DNA of 64,000 nucleotides, taken from contig CM051029.1 of NCBI GenBank assembly GCA_027627225.1, positions 13,619,523 through 13,683,522 of the forward strand, given 5' to 3'. The DNA is from Congeria kusceri (taxonomy: Eukaryota; Mollusca; Bivalvia; Myida; Dreissenidae). Below are positions 22,201-34,372 of the stretch, one piece after another (within the stretch, counting starts at the first letter, position 1; the number at the start of each line of letters is the position of its first letter). The notes beneath the pieces are model-generated. The model was not told the DNA's origin and did not search any database. It worked only from the letters and a program-made list of their open reading frames with translations. The position numbers were made by a program, and so were the translations under genes.

Positions 22201-24378
22201 TATTAAATTTAAACACAAATACGAATCTGATATGTTGACATGATTTCATTAATTAATATGTCAAGTATGCCAAATGCGAATCAACTTCAAAACAGGTCGC
22301 CTTATAATGCATTTCAGCGAGTTATTTCCATATATCAGAGTTAATCATTTGACTTTAATAGCACCACAATATTATGTTTGTTTAGTAATAAGTTTACAAT
22401 ATTACTATATTGTATATGTTATTATAATAATAATATATTACTATGTTATTATATTATAATTTAAAATGGTATTATCCCTTAATAAATATGTTTAGCATGA
22501 GCATAGATGTTCAATTCACTTTATTAAATTAGTAGTTTTCTTAATCAAGTCCACAATACACAATCCCAAAATACGAAAACTCTGATCACAACTTTAATTC
22601 ATACGAAGAATGATAATAACTTGTTATTGCCTATCCACTAAAGGTTAATTTGTTTCTACTTTATATAAAATGTGTTGAACTATAGAAAACATGATCAATA
22701 GTTTGTTTGGTTGTATGTTTAAGTGTCAAATTATGCGAAACAGTCCCTAGGAAAATGAAATGTTTACATTTTTATAATGTCGTCTGGATTCAAGCTCAAA
22801 TGGAAGTAGCATAGTATTTGATATAGTTGTTGTTTATGTCGTCGTTATTGTTAGTGTTGTTATATAAGTATACGAAGTAGTTGTAGTTGTTACACTGACC
22901 TATTGTATATGTTGTAATGTTAAGCATATAACATTATGAATTACCTCACATTTAACGTATATAGCAGTAGTATTTAACAAAACATGCTGAAACGTGTAAA
23001 TGATAAACTTTAATAAAGAATGCGCGTATATCTACTGAAACATTTTACACTTAAACGCCGAAAAGATAATGCAGGAATAGTTGGTGGAGATTATCAAACC
23101 AATGATTTGATACCTCAGGGGTATTGTTTTCTTTAAATATTTTACACATGTAAAGCTGCCCTATAAAAGATCTTTGTGATCAATGAATGAACGAACGAAT
23201 AGCGTTTGTGTGCAATAATCGTGTTAAACTGATTGAACGAGGTAATCGCTTCAATGACACAATTGACAAAGACGCACCGGTAACGTAATTTGTGACACAC
23301 AATTATATATCAAAGCTTTAAATAATCGGTTTATAAACTGTAAACGGGCATTCTTTTTGTTACGTCATGCTTATTAAATATCAAACTGAGCAACTGACAT
23401 ATGTTGCGTTAGTTGTCGTCTTAATACGAGCGTACGGGAGCAAAACAGAGTTATGAATTGGTGCAGCCGTGGAAGTATACTGCGTTTAAGTAATACTGGG
23501 ACACAACAGTATAACCTCCTTGTGTTCATTGGTCTATATAATTCGTACACGCATAGCAGGTGTTATTCTAACAGCCAACACGACACACACTTCTAAAATG
23601 CGGGCAATCTAGGTTTAACACGTAGAAAGAAATGTTAAGCTCAATCTTATTTACAGAAAGATTTTGATGGATGTCATTGACCTGCAACTTTCAAATAACT
23701 TACACATCGAAAGCAGAGAAATAAGAAGTGCGCATATTATGTAAACACAATCTTCTTATTGAAACCTTTTCAAGTAGAAAATGCAACAATTTTTAAACAC
23801 CAAAATACTAGTCCATAAATTTAGCCATTTAACATGTCCCGGCTAAACGAATGAGTGTCTTGCATCCTACACTTCGTTGCCAGTTGCCTTTCGATACGGA
23901 TACTGAACAAAAAAAAAAAGTATTAAACATCAATCCGAGTCTTGTATATATAATAGCAGCGCTATTTCAGCTTTATGTTTCTACTTCCTGCTGTCTTCTG
24001 ATAGAGCCGCAGTAGAGGAGTATTTATGGCGCAATTTGTAAACACGTCACGGTGATAATTATCGTAGAAATTGCAAAACAAGTTTTAAGTACGATTATAT
24101 CATAACCCTGTAGGCGGTGTAAATTGCAATCCGACCCAAGGTATAGGGCCACGTACGCAGGCTTTTATTTTGGTATAAAACGTACTTTAGCTCATGTGCA
24201 ATATATCGCAAGTTATAGAGTAGTTAATCCAATACCAATATTACATGGTTTTTGGTTAATAACCAGTACGAGTTCGAACACATCTTTCAAACAAGAAAAT
24301 TATGTGAATGGAAGATCTGAATATATAAAAATGCATGAGATCGCATTGTACAATAATTATGACGTTACAACCCAGCAA
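16205..24378 (+). CDS. Gene 2: partial IgSF receptor (SP, 1 Ig, stalk, candidate tail)
   Basis: Proposed exons: 16205-16259 (signal peptide), 20510-20854 (Ig), 21743-21781 (stalk) and, less surely, 24191 to about 24378 (tail). All join in phase 1. The Ig exon is a close paralogue of Ig2 of gene 1. No TM exon was found between the stalk and the candidate tail. The gene is therefore either incomplete, a secreted or decayed form, or has a TM exon I missed. The first intron (about 4.2 kb) is filled with tandem repeats and a decayed mariner. A repeat with CGATATAT motifs begins at the end of the tail frame. Whether these exons form one transcript needs RNA evidence. Confidence 0.45.
16596..17465. 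repeat. Tandem repeat, about 140-base unit
   Basis: About six diverged units. Each carries AGTAACAGTGACC..., a CCCACCCCATATGCA-like stretch, GCGAGGTCTC, then TATGTATAAAGTTTCATTA and a TCTCAAGTTATTGAGCGGAAAC-like end. Starts fall near 16599, 16737, 16883, 17026, about 17160 and 17294. The GTGACC-rich motif is familiar from dispersed bivalve repeats. Small ORFs inside are shadows. Confidence 0.75.
17528..18650 (-). pseudogene. Decayed mariner-family transposase
   Basis: Reading minus, an N-terminal helix-turn-helix part lies at 18366-18557 (VCREQAISRAAVFRWIARLK, then KEGR). The core at 17899-18246 contains RRIAAIWVPHVLTTEQK and FFNRIV. The 3' part, in other frames, has LHDNAAFHKAGAV near 17870-17900 and HPSYVPD...LPDFDLFPKLKG near 17760-17830. 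These are the mariner catalytic-core blocks around the second and third acidic residues. The first acidic block, expected as TGDETW, is eroded. Frameshifts separate the pieces, so the copy is dead. A possible left terminal repeat starts CGAGGGTCATTAAATAAT at about 17522; no matching right end was found. Confidence 0.8.
18651..20085. other. Gene 2 intron sequence, nothing recognised
   Basis: AT-rich unique sequence without a supported exon, RNA or repeat. Confidence 0.4.
20510..20854 (+). CDS. Gene 2 exon 2: Ig domain
   Basis: Acceptor CATTTTTAG before 20510 and donor T|GTAAGA after 20854; phase 1 at both ends, 345 bases and fully open. Ig landmarks: ISFVCSTSS (B-strand Cys), LINWLRTQ (C-strand Trp) and WRCSASIGS (F-strand Cys). 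The Cys-rich insert DYLECFCNSTWYTCAIK is shared with the frameshifted Ig2 of gene 1. Many Asn glycosylation sites (NGS, NST, NNT). Confidence 0.75.
21573..21600 (+). pseudogene. Truncated duplicate of the gene 2 Ig exon
   Basis: GATGCGCTCTCAACAGAAGC repeats the start of the 20510 exon after the same CATTTTTAG acceptor context. The downstream Ig sequence is missing, so it cannot encode a domain. Confidence 0.65.
21743..21781 (+). CDS. Gene 2 exon 3: short Ser/Thr stalk exon
   Basis: Thirty-nine bases between acceptor TTTTCTAG and donor G|GTAAAT, phase 1 at both ends, encoding ANGSTSTEGPTN. Such short Ser/Thr/Pro exons are usual membrane-proximal stalks. Support is from splice sites, phase and composition only. 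Confidence 0.45.
21782..24190. other. Gene 2 intron; no TM exon found
   Basis: Searched for a hydrophobic phase-1 exon without success. There is an AT/ATT-rich simple stretch near 22370-22460. The rest is unique AT-rich DNA. Confidence 0.35.
24191..24378 (+). CDS. Candidate tyrosine-rich cytoplasmic tail exon (gene 2)
   Basis: After acceptor GTACTTTAG the phase-1 frame is open to 24564. Between 24301 and 24366 it encodes YVNG, YIKM and YNNYDV close together: a Y-x-N motif (Grb2-type), a Y-x-x-M motif (PI3K-type) and paired tyrosines. The first part (24191-24270) is less tail-like, so the true exon may start later. The frame runs into CGATATAT-rich repeat sequence at about 24375, so the original end of the tail may have been lost by insertion. 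A chance open frame remains possible. Confidence 0.35.
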
Positions 24379-24500
24379 GCAAGCCTACATCGGTCCAATA
24401 TCTATCCGATATATTTTGCCAGTCGGCATTTGAGCGGATATATATCGGGGCATTGCATACCGGATGTATACCCGACATGTACATTGACATCAATATCATG
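24375..24500. repeat. CGATATAT-type repeat, left copy
   Basis: Starts CAGCAAGCAAGCCTACATCGG and contains repeated TATCCGATATA and GGATATATATCGG motifs. A sequence of the same type lies inverted at 27090-27265 and ends GTTTGCTGAC, so the two may be ends of one 2.9-kb element. Confidence 0.4.
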
Positions 24501-24564
24501 CATATTGCACCCTCCATGTTCATTTATCGTCTCCACTATTTATCAGTGCGGTAAGCGATTCTAA

Positions 24565-27089
24565 GGAAATCTGTCAATTATGGATTTATCTAGATGCTTA
24601 ATTTCACAATGATGTACCATGTACAACAAAACTCATAAATTGTACATATTTCATTTTTAATAGCTACATGTATAGTTGCTATCCTGTTTTTTCTAAAAAA
24701 GATGTGCTACGTTTGAGAACCTAGCTATTATAAAACAAGGCCAACAAATGTGATAAATATAACAGAAACAAAATAGATAATCTTCAAGTGAATGCTTATT
24801 TTAACAAATGTTATGATCTTTAAACGTTTTCATAAGTCACCAGAATGCATATTGTACTTAAGTTATAGTTTTAATTTATATTTAATTCGGTTACTAGTAT
24901 ATGTCAAACAAAAAAAGGACTTGACACATTGAAATTGTACAGGTTGTTTGTATAAATAAAAACAACAACTTACTACCGTGTCAGTGATATGACAGTAACC
25001 AAGCAAATGGTAAGAAATGCAATAAATTTATGTGCTTTGAATTGCAGCTGAAAACAATTCCAAATGCTTCCTAACAATATGGAAGTTGTTTATGAATATT
25101 TGCCTCAACCTCCATCATACATGCTATAAAACCGGTGCACCAAAATTGAAAAAGTTAATAATTTCGCAATACTTAACTGGCAATTACTACTAAAACAATT
25201 TGGTTTCAAAATACAATTTCCACATTTCAATGGCCTTAATTTGGATAAAATATTTAAAAGTCATATAAACAAATGGAAATATAATTCAAGAAGGGAATGA
25301 ACACAAAATCAAAGCCTATTCCAGTTATAAATAAATAAGCACTGACATACTCATTAAACTAACAAACACATTGACAATATTATGCTTCCAAAAGCATCCA
25401 AGATGAAATGGTGTCTTTATTTGTCTCACAAAACGTTTACATCTATAAATGCAAATAACTTAAAAAACATGGTTCGGTCAAGATAATATCCATTTTGTTG
25501 CATCATACATTACGGTTGCATAACATGTTCAAAAACAATCAAAATTCAAAGATCTTTGAATGTTTTCAAAAATACATGAACATGTAAAATAATTAGTTAA
25601 CTCAACAGTGAGTTTCATTAAATTAAGTGTTTGTAATCAGTCACATAGAAGACACTTGTTATTAAGAACTGTGCTTATGATAATTAAAAATACCAACGTT
25701 TTCACATACATTGGAATTGTCCAGTCTCCTCCAGCATACATTTATGAGTGTTCTCGTTTGAAGACTTCATGATGATGAATATAACGTTTTTATCCACTGT
25801 TCTTTATCTCAGTGAAATTCTTTAGCCAGTGTTTCATTCAACACTTGACCCACTGATGATAATGACATTGTTCAAAGAAGACACTGTATGGCAGCTGGTA
25901 AGCTAGAAAGTATGTAGATTGAACATACTTGTATTCTTTGTGTGAGAAGTAAGGTCACAGCAAGTATTTGAATCAATAAATTATTTAAGTCAAATAAATA
26001 AAAAATTACACTATATTGTTTTGTAATTGTAACATTAGTACAAAGACAAATGTTAAGACATAATATGAAATCAGAGGTGTGGAATTTGTACTTGATATCT
26101 GTAATAGAGTAAAACATATAGACTATAGTTAATGCAACATTTTAATGACTTGCTCACATCAATATAAGTGAACAGCATGTTCTAACCAAGTAATACAACA
26201 TCCAATTTATTTAATTACTTTCATCTCTCCAAACTTAAATTGGATGAACGTGTCCAATAATAATATGCAGCCAGTTTGTCGATGATGATTGTTATCAAGT
26301 CAAGACATAATTGTCATCCGAAGAAGCCCAATACCCACTTACGTGAATAGGTTAATCCGTCTGAAAACAATATTGTTTTCGATTTAAATTTATGAAATAT
26401 AACGAGCACACTACTTTTGAAAATTACAATAAAACTTTGGGCCTTAAACATCCAATCTTTGGAGTGTATTGAACTATGTTAAATGTAAAAAGTATTCAAC
26501 TTATTAAGCTAGAAATTGTGATGTAAATGCTTACTTTCGTAGTCAAGACAAAACGGTGTCGTAATAATAATGAACAATAAACGCGAAAATACATTAACTT
26601 TCAATAACCTGAATTGTTCTACGCCTACAAAGTTTATTTATTTTTAGCTAATACAAAGAAATGTGATGTCTATAAATACTAAAAAAAACGGAACATTTTA
26701 TTAATTCAACGTCGTGTTCACTGTTTAGAAATAGACGGTTGAAGTTTCAACGACCAATAATTTAGAGCCAACCGAAAGCGATTTGTTCGACGAAATTAAC
26801 TTCGAAGCTAGATATATTAATAAAAACAGACGTGGAGTAATATAACACACATTTATTTCACTAAAGTACGTTTTAGTATTGCCGGATTCCTATACATAAA
26901 TAATTTTATTAACATAAGTAGAAATTACTGCTTGCCATGAATGATGTCGGTCCTACATCAATCCGACATCGCTATTTAAAGTGACGATACAGTAACACAT
27001 ATTAAAGAAATGCCACACAAGCATTAATGGATTTGTATAAAATGTATCACATACACTAAATGTATGCATCTAATTTATATTTTTTACCA
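24565..27089. other. Interior between the two CGATATAT repeats; no gene seen
   Basis: AT-rich sequence without a transposase, exon or RNA gene that I can recognise. The ORF 25872-26117 (-) has no domain. Confidence 0.4.
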
Positions 27090-27266
27090 TACCTATATAT
27101 CGGATAGAGAAAGGATATATATCGAACTATTATATCGAAAGCCAACAAATGGCCGATATATATCCGATGAGTACACGCTGGTTAGCGATAACGGATATAT
27201 TGGCGCCGCTTTGTCAATACGATATATATATACCGATATATACCCGATATATGTTTGCTGACTAGG
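27090..27266. repeat. CGATATAT-type repeat, right copy
   Basis: Dense ATATATCGG and CCGATATATACCC motifs ending in ATATATGTTTGCTGAC. Its reverse complement starts GTCAGCAAACATATATCGGG, resembling the left copy at 24375. The ORFs on both strands reflect the palindromic TATA/CGATATAT content. Confidence 0.4.
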
Positions 27267-28639
27267 AATACCAACAAAGACAAACATCGTTTATCATGCT
27301 CAATAAACTCACGGTCACCTGGCTGTATGTTTCATTGTCATTCAGTTGTGCATATTGTATATAATGTTTAGTTACAAAATGTCAAATAAAACTAAATGAT
27401 TTTAAACACAGTCTTTGGCATATGATGAAGGCAGAGATGAAAGTCTACCATTAAAAACGTCTCGTGCGTGGAAATGCTATAATTATAGAAATTGATGATA
27501 AGTTAACACTAGGTTGCTCATGGGTTGGACAATAAGCTTTACGAGCCTTACACAATTGCCATGATGGTTGTCAACATGCATGTAAATTATTTACAGCGCA
27601 TCGAAATACGCCATACATTTTAGGGAACTACTTCAAAACTCTGCAAGTTACAAGTCAGTTAATCGATAAATTACTGCGCTTCGATCGATGAGCAGAGAGG
27701 TGTCCTGTTATCGATGCTTCTTTCGATGAATAGATGATAAGAACTAGATCTGACTTAAACATGAATAAACAATAACAATAATCCAGTTACTGAACAACTA
27801 CAAGTGTAAGGAATCTACATGCATTTCTAAATCCAAATTATTGTGGCGTATACCGACATTGAGATATTAAATACACACATAAAATAGTTAAGTAATAGAT
27901 TTACATCGAACGTTTATAATTTTATAAACTGGTACCAAATTTAATAAATCAGTAATTAACGACTTGATAGATATGGATTTTAAAGTAATTTGTACAATTA
28001 AATAAACAGCCAGTATTTTGAATTAACCTTAGAAATTATGTATATATTGATTCATTCATCACATTTATTAAAGTAATTCAAAAGATGGCGTGTTTCATCC
28101 TCTGTCTTAACTGGGATGAGGTGCTTAATCCTCTGTCTTAATTTGTTTTAAAACGGTTTGTTAATAAAAAAAAGTCTTGTTAGATAAAATAAATTTCATA
28201 AATTGTTGCTTAATTATAACTATTTACTTTAGAGCGCCCTGTATACACTCAGTTTTAAAGCAATGTAATATCATATTACAGATGTTGGTATAGTAAAAAG
28301 ATTACAAATGTATTAAACCATATTTTGTTCTGTTAGAAGAAATAAGTATATCAGTACCCTTAAAATCTTAATGTCAAATTAATATAAAAACCTACAATTT
28401 TAAGATGTTATTTAACGTATAGTAATCTCAAATACCAGAATGATGAGTAATAACTTCATAAACTAAAATAAATATTTTAATGAACTATATTGTGTTATTA
28501 ATATTAATTGTGTGCATGTAACTTATATATTACATATTACTGTTGAAGTGCAACAGACAAGTGCTATATCTTACATCTTACAGTGGTCTTTTGTTTGGCA
28601 ACGTTGAAAATGCGTCATTCAATAGTTGTTTTCATTTTC
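27267..28639. other. Non-coding AT-rich sequence
   Basis: No supported exon or repeat. A short direct repeat (CCTCTGTCTTAA) occurs near 28100-28140. Confidence 0.4.
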
Positions 28640-29590
28640 TGATATTAAAATTGTTTCATTTACCTATACATACGACAAATTTGGCATTTCTTCCAAACTG
28701 TTCACACATATACATTTCTGACCAAGTATGAAACACATTCATTTAAATTTATACTTACATTCTTTAAGTTTACACACACAGTTGCTTAAGGTACCTGATA
28801 TTGGTTTTCGCGGAAACAATTTGTTTGTGTACGGTTTAATTGTTACATACTAGAAAATCGATTTAATACGTAATTTTGTATTTCTGTCAAACAATTGTCA
28901 ACTATTTATCGTTTTGTAATCAATATTTTTATTATTTAAATAACATTTAATGCATATCTTTTGCCAGTAAGTTTATTTGTCATTATATAGTACTTTACGT
29001 AGAACGGACTTGTTTTCGGTGTCTTGTGTATTTGTCGGTACCTTTAAATACGACGAAATTGCTATTTCTCATGAACCTGTTTACATTTTCATAATCTGAT
29101 CAAATATAAATGTATCAACTTTTTTTTGAAATATATATTGTTTATTAAGAAACATAACAACAACACAACAATTGAGTTCGTAAGCTAAAATTGTTATTGC
29201 GAAAACAGTCCGTTTGCGCGCGTTACGTGTTACATGTATACGACCACATAATTGTGGATTTCTCTCAAAATATTTGAATAATTATCATTTTATAATCAAC
29301 ACTATTAAATATTCATATTACATATAATGCATATTGTTGTCCATAACGTTTCATTGCTAATAGTTTTCGGTACCCATAAATATGATACAATTTGCATGAT
29401 ACAATTTGCATTTTCTCCATAATGTTCACATTCCTGACCAAATATAATATATGTTAACATATATGTATACTAATAACATTTAAAATGTGTTTAAATGTGG
29501 TCTGTACTTAAGATATATTGAAAACACAATTGTTTTCGGTATCTGAAGTTGTTTTCGCGAAAACAAGTTGTTTTCGGTATTTAGTCGTCA
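28640..29590. repeat. Diverged tandem repeat, about 350-base unit
   Basis: Three related modules near 28669, 29037 and 29369. Each has GGTACC..AAATA(C/T)GA, AATTTGCATTT-like, ATGTTCACAT and TGACCAA(G/A)TAT blocks and nearby GTTTTCGG / GCGAAAAC motifs. Copies differ strongly. Confidence 0.45.
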
Positions 29591-30299
29591 TACCGTTACA
29601 AAAGTCAATAATAATTAAAAACAATGCGACATAAATGCAAAAGGTTATTGTGCATGTTAAAATTCAAAAAATTATGTGGATGTATAGCCGGTGGGATTGA
29701 TGAACGGTCGGATATATCGCTGGCTGAAAAACAATTGGTATACGAACCGCAAGAAAACGCTGCTATTGTAAAAAACTGTTAACAACAGCAGCAGCAAAAA
29801 AAAAATGAATTGTAATAATGCTTGTAATTAAATTTACATGTTTGTTAGATAATACCTTTTTGATTGTAAGCAGTGTTTACTAGCATGGACCAGGACATAG
29901 GAATCAAAACAAATCATATTGAATATATTTAAATACAGTAATACATTGATAGTAACATTTATTATATAAAATGTGTGGTATTTTTTAATACCATTTTTTT
30001 CAAAAATAAGAAACTTGTCTTAAAAAATATGTGTCAACGACATAAATAATTTATTCTTGTCAACAACTCACATAAACGTTTGTCTAGCAAGCTCCCAATT
30101 TGTTGGATGTATCATTATCAGCTGTTTAAAAATATTTAAAAGCTTTAAATGTGTATGTTCCTTTTACAAACTTCTCCTTAAGAATCTGGCTTTTACTTAC
30201 GACATATCTCCAATTACCACTGGTTATGATTGCATACAGGTTATGATTCCAAACTGTATTACTCTCATTATCTTCCACACATGCTATTGAGGATCCTGT
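29591..30299. other. Non-coding sequence
   Basis: Nothing recognised apart from A-rich runs. Confidence 0.35.
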
Positions 30300-30618
30300 T
30301 TGAAAGATATCACTCCACGTGGAAGCAGTGGGAGATAATGTGGAGATCACCAAGCTACCGACAAGGTCAGTCAAGAGAAACTGTCACTGTGTTAGCCTCG
30401 GCTTGGCAGTATCCGATGAAACACGTTGTTGTGGACAATCCTCTAATAAAGTTAAAAAGAAGACTTTAGGGCAAAACTATACAAGTCTGCAATATCAAAC
30501 AGAAAAAGAAATATGGACTAGTCCCCAGCTGTTAACTATCAATGTATTCACACACAAAAAAGCAGCCCCCAAAAAAGTGTTTTGTGGTTCGATAAATGTG
30601 TTGGCACCAACCATTTAG
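30300..30618 (+). pseudogene. Possible degenerate Ig exon
   Basis: After TTTAG at about 30469 a phase-1 frame reads QNYTSLQYQTEKEIW, then LLTINVFTHKKAAPK, up to TAG. This loosely resembles the second half of gene 1 Ig3 (ILRYRP...NLTCNAIYVYKTTK) but lacks the Cys. Upstream, GQSRETVTV in another frame could be a B-strand. The overlapping minus-strand ORF 30126-30374 is an alternative. The assignment is weak. Confidence 0.2.
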
Positions 30619-33600
30619 TCTCTATTTATTGCTGCAATGTTCCGCATTTATGAACCATTCTTTTAAGTATGCGTACATAGGATTTAAAAAAAATACTTTT
30701 TGTAAACTACTTTGCACATTTATAAGCAAGTAATAGAGGATGCTTGACCAAAACTGATGAATTAACATGTACACAATAGACCATATTGCTATTTACACCT
30801 GGTAATTAATGATATATATCCATATATAATGTGAAAACACATGTTTGAAACATTGAAATCTTTACTGACAATCGTATTAGCAACTATTGGTTGTTTATAG
30901 TAAACGTTTGAAACTAAGCGCAAGTGGACAAAGTATATGACAATTCATGTGTGAACCTTGCTATGTTCATTACAGGGTATACATTTTTATTCGTAACAAC
31001 ATTGGTGTAATTATGTGTTCATCTTGAGAGATTTCTTATGACATAATGAGACAAAAATGTGAATTGCTTCTATGGTTACAAATAAAAATATTACGTACAA
31101 AATTAGCTAAAGTTATTTAAGTTCAATTGTGTAATTATTTATTTGGCACAATTTTAAATTAATACGATTCAAATTTTATTAAAAGAAACATTTTCAAGAT
31201 GCACAGTTTAAAAAAAACACTGTTTAAATGTTAAAACTATTTATATATAATTTGGTAGTTGAGCTACCTAATTCAACGTGCACTTGTAATGAGGGTAATG
31301 TGACGTTTGGTTATGTATGTAATCTGTTTAATACTTTGAATGAATTTGGTTTTTTAATGGAATGACCTTTCTTACTCACCTTATTTGTGCTTTTGTTTGT
31401 ATTAACATAGAAACTCTTATTAAAATAACTTTAATGTCAATAGGATTTTCCCATACACTTAACTGAAACCGTACATAAGTTGCGATATTTGCCTGTTTTG
31501 ACTAAGAAACAATTCTACACATTGTTTGGCATTTTTCCACCTTTATCGCGGCGACCGTCTTCACTCTTTCAGCGCTTTGATAGCATTGTAGTAATGGAAA
31601 CAATTAAAATCCGAACAAATACAATTGAAAACGTTATAAACATGGGCATACTATCCAGGTACATCAGACGAGTCATAAATACAGACAACTGCAGAGTCTT
31701 TATAAACAGAGCACCTCGAATCACACCTTGGTTAAAAGTTTAAGCCACTCACTATTAACATAATTTTTAAAACGACTTCAGTATACACTTTGCTGATACG
31801 TGGCAACACACAACTGTACCGGTTTTGTGTATCGGTGACATTTTGCCATTCAGCATTTAGATAATTAATTTCAACCGACTTTAATGTTCGTTATGGTACT
31901 ACATGCGAATAAAGTGCAAACTATATGACAACAATAAATAACTTTCTAATAATACACAACCAACGCGTCTTTTTAACGTGCGAGGGTGTTCCATTATCTA
32001 CAATTATAGTAGTATATGAACATTTTTTAAATGTCCTTCTGTTTTCACATAAAACTAAATTCCATTGGATTTCATGTTCAAAAGGAAATGTCTATACTAA
32101 ATACCAAATTGGCCAAATGCAAAGATTCATTTCCGTTCTGACTGCATATCCGACACAAAATGCAATCCATTTTAGTAATATAGATGTTAATTAATTTTGT
32201 AATGAATATGACGTATGCTGTTCGAAATGATCGTTTAACTTGTAAAAATATATCAAATGATCATGCGCTCTCTCTTTAACAATAGCGAAACCTAAATTGT
32301 GTACATTTATAATTGTCTTTAACAACACTGAATTAATGCGAAAACGAAAATCATGTAAGTTTATAACATGCTATACGATCTAGTTACTTTAATTGAAAAA
32401 CATCGTTTTATCATATGGAACGGAAAAAAAGATATATTATCCTGTGTCTAATTTACCCGGTCATAGATACACCGTTAATCCGGAATGTTCATGGCCAAAA
32501 TGCTACACAAAATATTTAAACATAATATATGTCACATTGGGTTGTTTTAAATTAATCAATTTTTCATTGTTTCATGTAAATGTTTTTTCCGATTAAATAT
32601 AGAAAATTCAAACAACGTTTTCTCTGAAGTACACTTGTAAAATAAATGAAATGACTACTTAAATCTCAGCAATAAAAACAGGAAGTATTATATTAACTTG
32701 TAATGCATTGGAATATAAACACATTGAATATCCAGCAGCGCCCAAACCTCACTCTTGGCCCAGAATTATCCACAATACATGTAAATATAAATGCACATTA
32801 ATAAAACAGTAAAGCATCGTGATTTAAATTAAAGGTAATAAAATATAATACTAAACTGAATAAAATTATGATATTTGAGTTACTCAGTTGTTGGATGTTA
32901 CATCAAACTGCACAATAGCACCTTTTGACGACCGATGAAATCAAATAAAAACGAGAATCAAGCAAATGTTCCTGTTAAAAGGATGTTAAAGACATAACAT
33001 TATATAGTTTAATTTCCAGATTATCACCATTCAAAACCCGTACGTGTGCACCACCAGATTACACATGTATATGATACTATTCTAACTTCCATTAGTAATC
33101 TAAATAAAACTCAATACATTAATGTACATCGTTGTAATATGAAAACGTTACGGCAAATATACGATGGAGAAAAATGTCTAACTTAATAAACGTGAAACAA
33201 ATTTCAAAAAAAGTGTTCAACATAGTTAGGGCACCAGAAGGTAAAATATTTGATAAAAAAAAACTAGTTAAAGGCGCGACATTTTGTTGATATCACACAT
33301 CGAAACATTGAAGGCAAATAGTTAAAGCCTCTATATCCGAATTAGGTATGACTTAAATTCTTTGTATAATGTAACAAGTTGAATACACAATGTTAGTTAT
33401 TTGTACATTTTTACATATTTTGAACAAAGTTTACCTATTCTGAAAAAATAGTCAACCCTGTAAACTGTTAATCAAAACATAACCTGTGTAAATATCTGGA
33501 TTGTTTTTAATCTTGCTGAACTGTCCGGAAAATATGTTTATTGCGTGTTGTATTCGGAATAATATGAGTCATCAGTAACGCATACAAACGCTACAAAAAC

Positions 33601-33645
33601 AACTTGTTTATATTGTCCTGGTAATTGCCCATATCAAAAAATATA
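30619..33645. other. Non-coding AT-rich sequence
   Basis: Several ORFs of 65-90 codons (for example 31480-31743 and 31925-32194, both +) have no recognisable domain and no convincing splice context. Confidence 0.35.
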
Positions 33646-34372
33646 TTTTTTTAGCTCGACTATTCGAAGAATATATGAGTTTCAAACATACTCGCCCCGG
33701 CGTCGGCGTTAGTGTCGGTGTCAGAGTCGACGTCCGCGTCCGCGTCTGAATTCGGTTACAGTTTTTTATTAAAAACTTGTGTAACTTCAAAACTACATGA
33801 GTTATTAACTTGAAATTTGGAATATACCTTTGCCATCAACTCCAGTGTCAGGGGCAACATTTCTCATAACTCTGTTTTGTATTGTGACAGAGATATGACG
33901 CATTTTCACATATATGTTCTGGTTAATGTTCATATTCAAAAGTTGTGTAACTTCAAAAATACAACAGTTGTTCACTTAAAACTTGGAATATACCTGTGTC
34001 GCCAACTCCAGTGTAAGGGGCGACAGTTTTGATAACTCTGTTTTGTATTTCGACATAGATAGGACCCTTTATCATATAGAATTCCTGGTTAAGGTTTACA
34101 TTCAAAAGTTGTGTAACTTCAAAACTGCATAAGTTATTTACTTGAAACTTAGAATATACTTGTGTCATCAAACCCAGTGTCAGTGGAACCATTTCCTATA
34201 ACACTATTTTGATTTTGACAGAGTAATGCCTCTTTTCACATAGATTTTCTGGTTAAAGTTTATATTCAAAAGATTTGTAACTTCAAAATTACATATGTTA
34301 ATCACTTAAAACTTGGAATATACCTTTGACATCAACTCCAGTGTTAGCAGCAACAGTTTCCATAAATCTGAA
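33646..34372. repeat. Bivalve-type tandem repeat, about 165-base unit
   Basis: Opens with AGCTCGACTATTCGAAGAA and a CGGCGTCGGCG / CGTCCGCGTCCGCG stretch. Four units follow, each holding TTGTGTAACTTCAAAA and ACTTGGAATATACC-like blocks (near 33775, 33942, 34108, 34272). The header is a sequence I know as widespread in bivalve genomes. ORFs inside are shadows. Confidence 0.75.

Noticed and set aside
30126..30374. Minus-strand 82-residue ORF
   Set aside because: Looks somewhat coding but no domain is identifiable and it overlaps a possible + strand Ig remnant; left unresolved.
31480..31743. Plus-strand 87-residue ORF
   Set aside because: No domain, no splice context, amino-acid composition like random AT-rich DNA.
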